NCBI GenBank assembly: GCA_012522555.1
Contig: JAAYKG010000172.1
Coordinates: 1-33,608 of the forward strand
DNA from: Armatimonadota bacterium
GTDB taxonomy: Bacteria > Armatimonadota > UBA5829
Direction of reading: 5' to 3'
Length of the DNA stretch: 33,608 nt
The position numbers and the translations under genes were made by a program. Under the pieces are notes generated by a model that had not been told where the DNA came from, did not search any database, and worked only from the letters and a program-made list of their open reading frames with translations. Shown piece by piece: positions 23,880 through 33,608 of this stretch (its first letter is position 1; the number at the start of each line of letters is the position of its first letter).

Positions 23880-25094
23880 ATGGCTGATCTCAACCAAACC
23901 CCGTCGAGTGAACGGGTTCATATCACGATATTCGGCAGGCGCAACGCCGGCAAGTCGAGCTTGATAAATGCTCTCACGAACCAGAGCCTTGCCATAGTGG
24001 CGGATGTGCCGGGCACGACCACCGATCCTGTGTCGAAGTCTATGGAGCTGCTCCCCATAGGGCCGGTTGTCATTACCGATACGGCCGGAATAGACGACAG
24101 CGGGGAACTGGGCGGGATGCGGGTCGAGAAAACCCTGCGAGCGCTGGAAAATACCGATATTGCCATACTTGTAATCGAAGCCGGAACACTGCCGGAAAAA
24201 TGGGAAGATGACCTCGTCGGCAAAGTAAAGGAACGCGAGATCCCGCTGCTCGTATGTGCGACCAAGATAGATAAGGCGGCCCAATTCGACCACATCCGCA
24301 AATGGGCCGCCGAACACAGCACGCTGTTTATTCCGGTAAGCTCCACGGCACGACAGGGAATCGAGCACTTGAAGCTGGCTTTGGGGGAATTGTCCCCAAA
24401 AGGCGGCCCCGATCCGCAGATTATCGGCGACCTGATCAGCGAGGGTGACATAGTGGTGCTGGTGGTTCCGCTCGATAAGGCGGCTCCAAAAGGCAGGTTG
24501 ATCCTGCCGCAGGTGATGACGATTCGTGACGCGCTGGATTACGATGCGTTCGCAGTCACTGTGCGCGAAAAGGTGCTGCGCGAGTGTCTGAATGGTCTTG
24601 GGCGCGACCCCAGACTGGTGATTACGGATTCGCAGGTCTTCGGCCAGGTGGATGCCTTGACGCCGAAAAGAATACAAATGACCAGCTTTTCGATTTTGCT
24701 TGCCAGATATCGCGGCGACCTGGCCGCGCTGGCCGCCGGAGCAAAGGCGATAGATCAGCTCAAAATCGGGGATCGAGTGCTGATATCGGAAGGCTGCACC
24801 CACCACCAGCAAGACGACGACATCGGCCGCGTGCAGATCCCGAACTGGCTGCAAAAAGAGGTCGGTGGGAAACTGGAGTTCGGTTTTTCATCGGGCCGAG
24901 ACTTCCCAAAAGACTTCGACACCTACGACTTGATCGTCCACTGCGGCGGTTGCATGATCAACAAAAGAGAGATGCTCTATAGACAGAGAGTGGCCTCGGA
25001 GGCAGGGATTGCTATGACCAACTATGGGGTGTTGCTGGCCAAGGTCAACGGGATTCTGGATAGGGCTATGGAGCCGTTCGCACACCTCATCTAA
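23880..25094 (+). CDS. hydF: [FeFe]-hydrogenase H-cluster maturation GTPase
   Basis: Scaffold GTPase on which HydE and HydG assemble the [2Fe] subcluster before transfer to apo-HydA. Its 404 residues equal the usual length. The N-terminal GTPase domain has the P-loop GRRNAGKSS (about 19-27), the switch VPGTTTDPV, DTAGIDD and the CATKID guanine-specificity motif. The dimerisation domain follows, and the C-terminal domain holds the cluster ligands CTH and HCGGC separated by 45 residues (CxH-x45-HCxxC), close to the family pattern. The ATG has GAGG nine bases upstream. Operon partner of the MATE gene, with aspA upstream. hydE, hydG and hydA are not in the window, so the cell should encode them elsewhere. 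Confidence 0.96.
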   Translation: MADLNQTPSSERVHITIFGRRNAGKSSLINALTNQSLAIVADVPGTTTDPVSKSMELLPIGPVVITDTAGIDDSGELGGMRVEKTLRALENTDIAILVIEAGTLPEKWEDDLVGKVKEREIPLLVCATKIDKAAQFDHIRKWAAEHSTLFIPVSSTARQGIEHLKLALGELSPKGGPDPQIIGDLISEGDIVVLVVPLDKAAPKGRLILPQVMTIRDALDYDAFAVTVREKVLRECLNGLGRDPRLVITDSQVFGQVDALTPKRIQMTSFSILLARYRGDLAALAAGAKAIDQLKIGDRVLISEGCTHHQQDDDIGRVQIPNWLQKEVGGKLEFGFSSGRDFPKDFDTYDLIVHCGGCMINKREMLYRQRVASEAGIAMTNYGVLLAKVNGILDRAMEPFAHLI

Positions 25095-25098
25095 GCAC

Positions 25099-25120
25099 GC
25101 AATCATCGCCCGCTGATTGC
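25099..25120 (+). terminator. Weak hairpin after hydF
   Basis: Perfect seven-pair stem GCAATCA/TGATTGC with an eight-base loop, four bases after the stop codon. No U tract follows; it could terminate weakly or protect the 3' end. Confidence 0.35.
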
Positions 25121-25127
25121 CGTCATG

Positions 25128-25156
25128 TTGACAGTGCCTGTGCGCGAATCTATAAT
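25128..25156 (+). promoter_or_regulatory. Consensus sigma-70 promoter of leuS
   Basis: Perfect TTGACA, exactly 17 bases, perfect TATAAT. Transcription should begin near 25163, leaving a leader of about 106 bases that contains a terminator-like hairpin. Confidence 0.9.
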
Positions 25157-25188
25157 CAGCCTTGGAAGCGCTGCTTGTGATCGTCGAC

Positions 25189-25218
25189 ACGGAACTTGCC
25201 TGTGGCCGGTTCCGTTTT
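25189..25218 (+). promoter_or_regulatory. Attenuator-like hairpin in leuS leader
   Basis: Stem ACGGAAC/GTTCCGT (seven pairs, plus a T-G pair) followed directly by TTTT, located between the promoter and the leuS start. Position and shape suit an intrinsic terminator acting as attenuator. The T-box core (GGTGGNACCGCG) is not present. A 21-codon frame from TTG at 25162 (MEALLVIVDTEL...) passes through the hairpin and could be a leader peptide, but this is speculative. Confidence 0.45.
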
Positions 25219-25268
25219 GCTGATTGATACGCTTGCCGCATTTTATGGTATTTCCACGGGAGCATAAT

Positions 25269-27919
<2,651 letters not shown>

Positions 27920-27923
<4 letters not shown>

Positions 27924-29083
27924 CCCGGCAGCAGTTCATACAGCGGCCCGAAGTTCAGTTCGGCTTTTGCAAGGGCGTCTGAATAGGCCAAAGCGGGGTG
28001 TGGGCGATCGGGGCTGATGAGCGACTCGAGGCTGTCGATTAGCTCATCGGGAGCCAACTTGTAGACGTCCAGCTTCAGCTCGTCGGGCAGACCTATATCC
28101 TGGGCGAACGCGGCGCATTTTGGGTGGTAATCCAGCATCACAAAAGGAACTCCGGCGGAATATGAGAATATCGATGCGTGAAATCGCGTGCAGATCATAA
28201 TGTCCATGTCAGCGATGGTTTTCCATATTCTCGAAGGGTCTCGGTGGTACGGATGGATGATTACGTCGCACTTGTTTTCAAGCTCCGATCTCATCGCCTC
28301 GACCAGAGGGCCGTCCCCGTCACCTTGATGCCCGGAAAACTCGAATAGATTCACTCTTATCTTGTAGCGCTTGGAAAATCCGATCAGGCATTCTATAACA
28401 GCGGGCAGGCATTTTCCGGCGCTGCCGCTTCCATATCCTCCCATCGCTTTGAAAGGGGTCACCGACACTCCAATATCCAGCGCGTCGGATTTAAGCTCAA
28501 TTTTTGGGGTGGTCGATATGCCATAGACCTCGGGCAGAGTCAACACTGCATCCATAGCATCGACTGGCTTATATGGCAGAGAGTAACCACAGGCTATCTC
28601 GTATGAATCGCGATCTCTCAGCGTGAGAAAATCCATCGCCCGCAGAAACTCCCCACATTCATCCCTTTTCGTTTGGCTTGAAAAAGGCCCCATCGAGACG
28701 CCAATCGCCCCAAAAACAAGAGCTTTAGAGTTTCTGGCGATTTTGAGAATCGTCATATAGTGACGATAGTCGATATTTTCGTGCAAATTGGCGCCGCCGG
28801 CCAGCAGCAGAATTTCACAGCGTTTTGCGCACAAGCTCCATCGCCACTTGTTGCGCCATCGGCCCCTATGCAGCCACGGCAGAGGCGCAGAGACCCCGAG
28901 AGGCTCCGGCAATATCGGCAGGTCATACGGCTCGGCGGGTACCACGTATCGGCGCACCCCTCGATTTTTGTAGAGATGCCAGCCGATGGCGGAAGCCAAC
29001 GCGTCATCTCCAGTGCTTCGATGGCCGTGGAACCCCAGCAGGGCTGCTTTAGCATTTTTCAATGGCTTATTATTCTCATTCAT
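27920..29083 (-). CDS. Polysaccharide pyruvyl transferase family protein (CsaB/WcaK-like)
   Basis: Transfers a ketal-linked pyruvate from phosphoenolpyruvate to a sugar of a surface polymer, in the cytoplasm or at the inner face of the membrane. The protein shows the family start LLGFHGHRSTGDDALASAI, the LLLAGGANLHE segment, and the conserved C-terminal CTRFHASIFSYSAGVPFVML followed by YHPKCAAFAQDIGLPD. I chose the ATG overlapping the stop of the upstream flippase (ATATGA), giving 387 residues starting MNENNKPLKNAK; the track start is a GTG 33 bases earlier within the flippase gene. Co-translation with the flippase suggests that both handle one glycan. Pyruvylation often anchors S-layer proteins; no SLH protein is seen here. 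The exact substrate is unknown. Confidence 0.88.
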
Positions 29084-30684
29084 ATCTGTTTCGCCGCCGA
29101 CCCCTTCTTTTTCCACGGCGCCACTTGGTCGAGGAATCGCCTGTCCTCGTCATTCATAGCGAAGCGATAAACCAGCAAGCCGAAAAACAACAGCAGCACT
29201 AATCCCGTCCCTACAATTCTCACGAACGTGGAAATGTCCAGAATCTGAGTAACCCACCATGCGCCCCCGGCGGTTACAGCAAAGACGAGAATCGATGGTA
29301 TCGTCGCTTTGTAGAACGGCATACTTGAGCTATTAAGTATATGCGCCGCGTAGATCGGCGTGAAGACGATGTTTTTCAACCCGAACGCAATAAGATTCGC
29401 CAACGCCACCCCAACCAGGCCCATCCGAGTATATTTTACGAGAACAATCGCCAGAATCAGTTTAATCAATCCGCCGACCACAGCGGCCACTCCCGGTATC
29501 GCTACCTTATTCGCAGCGTTATTGATCGCAAACAGCGGCTCCATAGACGAGTTCCATACTTGCGGGGCCAAAAGCAACCATGCCACAGGCCACAGGCTCG
29601 CAAACTCAGGCCCGAGCCACCAAGTTATAAACGGAATCACCAGGCCGCAGGTCAGCCCAAGCGGGACCGCCATCCCCAAGGACATAAACTTGACGGCTTT
29701 GGCCGAGTTGCGGATTAGCCCGGGTATATCATTTCTCGCGAAATAAGAGATGGTCAACGGCATCATCATCCCGGACATCAGCCCGCTCATCACGCGCAGC
29801 ATCGCGAGTAAACCCAGCAAGGTTCCATATTTACCGACGCTCGCCGGGCCCATCAGCCGGTTGATAACCAAAGCATCCACGCTGAGATACAGCATCGATC
29901 CGACCTGATTGACCGACACCCAGCCCCCCATCTGCGTCATCTCATAGAATTTTCTTTTGTCAAAAATTCCGAATTTTGGTTTGAGCTGGGGGGTGAGCTT
30001 TACCAGCGAAATCCAAGTTCCGATCAACGCAGCCGAGGCCCCTGCCACATAACCTATCCCCACCTGCCACAACGCCGGGCTCATAACCGCAAATAATAGA
30101 ATCCACGTGTCATACCGAAAAGCCTGATTGGTCATTTCGAGCAGGTTGCGGACGTCGAAACGCTGCTTGATGTATTGGCCGACTTGCAACGGAGATATGA
30201 ACAGCGAAGGCACAAACGCCACATAGCAAAAGAAAAACAACAGTTGGGTGTTGAGTTTTTGCCCCGGCGGTATTTTTACCAGACTGGGCGCGAAATAGGA
30301 AATCGCCCCTGCTGCGGGGAGAAGGATAGCGACCAGATATACAATTGCGGTGTATTGCGTGCTGAAGTACCTTTTTGCGGTCTCGTTATCCCCTTTCGCC
30401 GCATGCAGCATCACAAAACGAGTCACGGTTCCCACGATCACCACAGTAATCACCTGGGTGATGGAGATAAACTGGTTGGCGAGGGTGATCATCCCGTAGT
30501 TCGCGACACCAAGCCTGCCAATCAGGTAAGGGACCATTAGAAGCGAGGTGACAGCAGTATAGGCGAAGAATGTTATGCTGGACGCGGTATTTTGGGCGAA
30601 GCGCTTCTTCCCTTCGGCGGTTGTGCTGACGTTTTCGTCACCGGCTGCGCCGATCTCTTCCTCAAGTTGCTCGGTATTATCCAT
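29080..30684 (-). CDS. Lipid-linked oligosaccharide flippase (polysaccharide biosynthesis, MOP superfamily)
   Basis: A 534-residue integral membrane protein with 12-14 predicted helices, of the Wzx/RfbX-type flippases that move undecaprenyl-linked repeat units across the inner membrane. A polar N-terminal tail of about 30 residues precedes the first helix (ASSITFFAYTAVTSLLMVPYLIGRLGVANYG), whose YLIGRLGVANYG ending is typical for the family. LMGPASVGKYGTLLGLLAMLR begins the second half near 270-290. The C-terminal tail is basic. GAGGT lies eleven bases before the ATG, so initiation is only moderately supported there. It is the first gene of an operon with the pyruvyl transferase, and faces away from the phosphoesterase gene. 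Confidence 0.9.
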   Translation of the reverse strand: MDNTEQLEEEIGAAGDENVSTTAEGKKRFAQNTASSITFFAYTAVTSLLMVPYLIGRLGVANYGMITLANQFISITQVITVVIVGTVTRFVMLHAAKGDNETAKRYFSTQYTAIVYLVAILLPAAGAISYFAPSLVKIPPGQKLNTQLLFFFCYVAFVPSLFISPLQVGQYIKQRFDVRNLLEMTNQAFRYDTWILLFAVMSPALWQVGIGYVAGASAALIGTWISLVKLTPQLKPKFGIFDKRKFYEMTQMGGWVSVNQVGSMLYLSVDALVINRLMGPASVGKYGTLLGLLAMLRVMSGLMSGMMMPLTISYFARNDIPGLIRNSAKAVKFMSLGMAVPLGLTCGLVIPFITWWLGPEFASLWPVAWLLLAPQVWNSSMEPLFAINNAANKVAIPGVAAVVGGLIKLILAIVLVKYTRMGLVGVALANLIAFGLKNIVFTPIYAAHILNSSSMPFYKATIPSILVFAVTAGGAWWVTQILDISTFVRIVGTGLVLLLFFGLLVYRFAMNDEDRRFLDQVAPWKKKGSAAKQI

Positions 30685-31030
30685 TCAGTAAGGGGACCTC
30701 AAATGCAGAATACTAGTGCAATTATACAACAATCGACGCGCCCCGCCGAGTTATTGTATAAAGCTCTATTCCATATCTTCGAACAATGAAGTAAATCTAT
30801 CCGTATACGGCCACTTGTTGGGAAAACGCTTCCTTTTCTATACAGTCGAGGAAGTGTCTGATGTTTCTTGGGCGGAGTGCTTGAGGTTCTGGCCGACCTC
30901 GTATACTACGCTCTGATCCAATCTGCAAGTTGGCTTTGTGTCAAACCTGTCTTGTTTTGAGGCTGTTTCTGGCAATCTTTGGAGCGGTGTGGTAGACTGT
31001 CTTACACCCAACGTCAGGAGTATATTTTCA
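30685..31030. promoter_or_regulatory. Divergent intergenic region between flippase and phosphoesterase-PHP genes
   Basis: This 346-base gap holds a TATAAT on the minus strand (30721-30726) suitable as flippase -10, though its -35 is poor, and the plus-strand promoter at 30970-30998. Two palindromes lie between them: the perfect ten-base CCGTATACGG at 30801-30810 and CTTCCT/AGGAAG at 30829-30854. They are placed as operators for a regulator would be, but no regulator gene is adjacent. No coding sequence is evident. Confidence 0.45.
30970..30998 (+). promoter_or_regulatory. Extended -10 promoter of phosphoesterase-PHP gene
   Basis: TGGCAA (three of six), 17 bases, TAGACT with TGG in front. Start near 31005, then AGGAG and the GTG codon at 31031. 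Confidence 0.5.
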
Positions 31031-32500
31031 GTGTCGCTACGTATAGTCGCAATCGCCGACATTCACTATGCCGACGGCCCTATTAAACAAACCGGACCCA
31101 GACAAACCTCAAAAGCTGATATTCTTCTACAGCGAAGTATAAATCGCATCAACAGATTCATTAAACCCGACCTGACGGTTATTCTCGGAGATCTCGTCGA
31201 CGATGCTTCCGAAGAAGACCTCACAAAACTCAAGGAAGCTATCGATAGCATAAAATCCCCATGCATAGTGCTGCCGGGAAACCACGACGGCGATGCTTTC
31301 TACAAAGTATTTCCCGCTCCACCAGAGTCTTTGGATATCGATGGAGTGAGGATTTTGAGCTTCGTCGATGAGCAACTGCCCGAGTATAACGCCCGGCGAT
31401 CCGAGCGAGATATTGCTCGGATGTATCAAGCCAGGCGTGAGCACGACGGCCCGATTATATCACTCCAGCACGTCCCGCTGCTGCTGCGCCACGCCAGCCA
31501 GTCCCCTTATCGGTATACTAATGATAAGGAAACCTGGGAGGCGTTTGAGCGTAACGGTTTTTCTCTTTCGATCAGCGGGCATTGGCATCCCGGGGACGAT
31601 TTGGTCGCTCGTGAGGAATGCAGGGCCGTTGTGGTTCCGGCTCTGTGCGAGCATCCATTTGCCTTTTTTGAGATCAACATAGATGGCGATAATATCCAGA
31701 CCAGACGGCATGAGCTTGCGATTCCCAAAGAACTGGAACTGATCGATTATCATATACATACCCCCTTTGCTTATTGCAGCCAGAATATGGAGATCCCGGT
31801 GACATTTGAGCTGGCCGAACAGTTTGGGCTGGCGAAACTTGCGTTTACCGAGCACTCGGGGCAGCTCTACTTCGAACGTCAGACTTACTGGTCCGCGGCA
31901 TTTCTCGATGATGCCCTGGCATACTCCGAGGGCAAAAACAATCGCATGGACGATTTTATTGCGGTGGCCAAGCAGCATTGCCCTCCTGCACTGTTGGGAC
32001 TGGAAATCGACTGCGACAACTCCGGCAAGCCGATCGTTCATCGTTATGTGTGGGATCAGATCCAGGTCAAGCTCGGCTCCAAACACTGGCTCAAAGCTCT
32101 CAGGAAACCTGAAGATGAGATCGACGTGCAGGAAGCTGCCGATGAAATGGTCGGCAGGCTGTCGAAATTTGCGGCAAGCGGGATCGATATTCTTGCGCAT
32201 CCGCTGAGAGTATTCAGGAAGTGGGCGGATGAGGATCTGCCGGCAAACCTCATCCCCGGCATTGTCGAGCAGCTTAGACTGAACAATGTTGCCGCAGAGA
32301 TCAACTTCCACGGCCAGATAACGACCCCGCTGTTTCTCAACACCTGCCTCGATGCCGGCGTTAAAGTCGTGTTCGGCAGCGATTCGCACACATATTATGA
32401 AATCGGCGAGTTCGGCCCGCATCTGGATCTAATCAAAGCCTGCGGCCTGAGCTATGCCGATCTGCCAAATATTCTTGCCAATATCGGCAGCGGAGAATGA
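31031..32500 (+). CDS. Fused calcineurin-like phosphoesterase and PHP-domain phosphoesterase
   Basis: Two metal-dependent phosphoesterase domains in one 489-residue cytoplasmic protein. The N-terminal metallophosphoesterase (about 1-235) keeps all five motifs: ADIHYAD, GDLVDD, GNHDGD, QHVPLL and GHWHPGDD. The C-terminal PHP domain (about 240-489) keeps its own: DYHIHTPFAYCS, TEHSGQ, GLEIDCDN, DILAHPLRVF and GSDSH. Both active sites therefore look intact. The GTG start at 31031 has AGGAG ten bases upstream and begins just before the first beta strand (SLRIVAIADIH); the 31 further upstream residues in the track overlap the promoter. The Fe-S aldo/keto reductase starts four bases after the stop. 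PHP proteins include histidinol phosphatase and polymerase-associated nucleases; substrates here are unknown. Confidence 0.9.
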   Translation: MSLRIVAIADIHYADGPIKQTGPRQTSKADILLQRSINRINRFIKPDLTVILGDLVDDASEEDLTKLKEAIDSIKSPCIVLPGNHDGDAFYKVFPAPPESLDIDGVRILSFVDEQLPEYNARRSERDIARMYQARREHDGPIISLQHVPLLLRHASQSPYRYTNDKETWEAFERNGFSLSISGHWHPGDDLVAREECRAVVVPALCEHPFAFFEINIDGDNIQTRRHELAIPKELELIDYHIHTPFAYCSQNMEIPVTFELAEQFGLAKLAFTEHSGQLYFERQTYWSAAFLDDALAYSEGKNNRMDDFIAVAKQHCPPALLGLEIDCDNSGKPIVHRYVWDQIQVKLGSKHWLKALRKPEDEIDVQEAADEMVGRLSKFAASGIDILAHPLRVFRKWADEDLPANLIPGIVEQLRLNNVAAEINFHGQITTPLFLNTCLDAGVKVVFGSDSHTYYEIGEFGPHLDLIKACGLSYADLPNILANIGSGE

Positions 32501-32504
32501 TAAA

Positions 32505-33533
32505 ATGGAAACAACCAGGCTTGGCCGAACAAATCTGACTGTGACGCGCACCGGGTTCGGGGTTTTACCCTTACAGCGGTGTGATATGGATGAGGCTGTC
32601 CGAATTCTCAGGGCTGCATATCACGGCGGGATTACGTTCTATGACACCGCTCGCAACTACAGCGACAGCGAGACCAAAATCGGCCGGGCGCTTTGCGATG
32701 TGCGGGACTCGATCGTTATCGCGACCAAATCCGGCTCCAGCACTCGTGCGGGAGTGATAAGAGATTTGGAGAGAAGCCTGGCCGAGCTTAAAACGGATTA
32801 TGTCGATCTACTTCAACTGCACAATCCCGCCGAAATCCAAAACCCTGACGATGAAGAGTCCGCCTATGCAGGCCTGATCGAAGCCCGCGACAAAGGGATG
32901 ACGCGATTTATAGGTATCACGAATCATATCCTCGATCGCGCTGAGGCAGCAATAAAGTCCGGAATGTACGACACTTTGCAATACCCGTTGTGCCATATAT
33001 CATCCCCGAAGGACTTGGCGCTTATCGATATGTGCAAATCGGCGGATATGGGGGTTATCGCGATGAAGCCTCTCTCCGGTGGCTTGATTACACATCTCGC
33101 GCCGGCGTTTGCCTATCTGCGACAATTCGATAATGTGATCCCGATATGGGGAATCCAAAAGATGAGCGAGCTTGAAGAACTGCTTGCAGCCGAAGCAAAC
33201 CCGCCGACGCCCAACGACGAGATGCTGTCGATAATAGAAAACGATCGCTGCGAGCTGGCGGGGGATTTCTGCAGGGCGTGCGGTTACTGTTTGCCGTGCC
33301 CGCAGGGTATTCCTATCACAATGGCCGCCAGGATGCCACTGCTGCTGAGGCGCGCTCCCTGGCAGGGGTTTATCAATGAAGAATGGTATGCAAAAATGCA
33401 TCTTGTCGAGAATTGCACGGATTGCGGCGACTGCCGTTCGAGATGCCCCTACGGCCTCAATCCTCCGGCTATGCTCGCCAAAGCCCTGGCTGATTATGAT
33501 GAGTTTTATGAGCAGCATGCAGGCGATGCCTGA
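32505..33533 (+). CDS. Aldo/keto reductase with C-terminal [4Fe-4S] clusters
   Basis: Oxidoreductase of the iron-sulfur AKR type (COG1453-like). The chosen ATG, with GGAGA eight bases upstream, gives 342 residues starting METTRLGRTNLTVTRTGFG, the normal AKR N-terminus. The catalytic tetrad is present: Asp and Tyr in FYDTARNYSDSE, Lys in IVIATKSGSS, His in DLLQLHNPAE. After the barrel, two cysteine clusters follow: CRACGYCLPCP (about 255-265) and CTDCGDCRSRCP (about 304-315), which should bind two [4Fe-4S] clusters and permit electron exchange with ferredoxin or flavoproteins. It follows the phosphoesterase-PHP gene by four bases, so the two are one operon. The physiological substrate is unknown. 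Confidence 0.92.
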   Translation: METTRLGRTNLTVTRTGFGVLPLQRCDMDEAVRILRAAYHGGITFYDTARNYSDSETKIGRALCDVRDSIVIATKSGSSTRAGVIRDLERSLAELKTDYVDLLQLHNPAEIQNPDDEESAYAGLIEARDKGMTRFIGITNHILDRAEAAIKSGMYDTLQYPLCHISSPKDLALIDMCKSADMGVIAMKPLSGGLITHLAPAFAYLRQFDNVIPIWGIQKMSELEELLAAEANPPTPNDEMLSIIENDRCELAGDFCRACGYCLPCPQGIPITMAARMPLLLRRAPWQGFINEEWYAKMHLVENCTDCGDCRSRCPYGLNPPAMLAKALADYDEFYEQHAGDA

Positions 33534-33537
33534 CGGT

Positions 33538-33566
33538 TTGACAGAGACTCGACTTAGCGGGATAAT
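33538..33566 (+). promoter_or_regulatory. Promoter of next gene beyond the window
   Basis: Perfect TTGACA, 17 bases, GATAAT (five of six), beginning five bases after the reductase stop codon. Predicted start near 33573. Confidence 0.75.
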
Positions 33567-33599
33567 ACTGCGGTAATAAACCTCAAAGGAGTATTGCTA

Positions 33600-33608
33600 T
33601 TGGCCATA
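33600..33608 (+). CDS. First codons of a gene continuing past the right edge
   Basis: TTG GCC ATA follows an AAAGGAG ribosome binding site by eight bases, downstream of a strong promoter. Only three codons are visible. TTG is used as start by etfB in this window, so the reading is plausible, but the start could also lie beyond the edge. No product can be named. Confidence 0.4.

Noticed and set aside
25157-25268. T-box riboswitch in the leuS leader
   Set aside because: The leader is too short and lacks the T-box sequence and specifier loop; only a simple hairpin with a T tract is seen.
30716-30916. 66-codon plus-strand ORF between flippase and phosphoesterase genes
   Set aside because: No ribosome binding site, no recognisable family, and it covers palindromes and the flippase -10 region.

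Overview
The window reads as ordinary chromosome from an anaerobic, probably free-living bacterium of moderate GC content. The clues are an electron-transfer flavoprotein whose alpha subunit carries a ferredoxin domain, the [FeFe]-hydrogenase maturase HydF, an aldo/keto reductase with two [4Fe-4S] motifs, and two heparinase II/III-type lyases with several Gfo/Idh/MocA and AKR enzymes (polysaccharide and sugar breakdown). Phylum cannot be fixed from sequence alone; the gene mix reminds me of Armatimonadota-type genomes, but that is a low-confidence guess. I see no tRNA, rRNA, CRISPR array, transposase, integrase or phage gene.

Layout. 1-113: start of an exported protein on the minus strand, preceded by a 600-base non-coding, locally AT-rich region with an elaborate set of inverted repeats. 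716-2729 (minus): etfB-etfA. 2976-5038: GT2 glycosyltransferase plus a divergent PRPP-synthetase-like protein. 5160-7445: cdsA and eno, each with its own extended -10 promoter. 7582-13368: Tat-exported heparinase-like lyase, PRC-barrel protein, second very large heparinase-like protein. 13414-15411 (minus): a fused Gfo/Idh/MocA-AKR enzyme. 15661-18450: GAF-GAF-GAF-PP2C phosphatase and RsbW-like kinase, i.e. most of a partner-switching module. 18452-19258 (minus): thiM. 19456-20544: a Gfo/Idh/MocA dehydrogenase. 20665-25094: aspA, a MATE transporter and hydF. 25269-27923: leuS behind a perfect consensus promoter and a leader hairpin. 27920-30684 (minus): a flippase and a polysaccharide pyruvyl transferase, translationally coupled. 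31031-33533: a calcineurin-phosphoesterase/PHP fusion followed by an Fe-S aldo/keto reductase. 33538-33608: promoter, ribosome binding site and first codons of the next gene.

How it fits together. Three themes recur: surface polysaccharide (GT2, flippase, pyruvyl transferase, cdsA for lipids), degradation and redox conversion of acidic or modified sugars (two lyases, two Gfo/Idh/MocA domains, two AKR domains), and low-potential electron handling (EtfAB with ferredoxin domain, HydF, Fe-S AKR). Promoters are unusually readable: many match TTGACA-N16-18-TATAAT, four carry TGC directly before the -10, and two strong promoters place transcription start at the initiation codon (aspA and the 992-residue lyase), suggesting leaderless mRNAs.

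Most noteworthy: the phosphoesterase-PHP fusion with its Fe-S AKR partner; the leaderless genes; an 18-base promoter block shared by cdsA and the phosphatase gene; the aspA-MATE-hydF neighbourhood; the attenuator-like hairpin before leuS; and the unassigned structured leader at the left edge.
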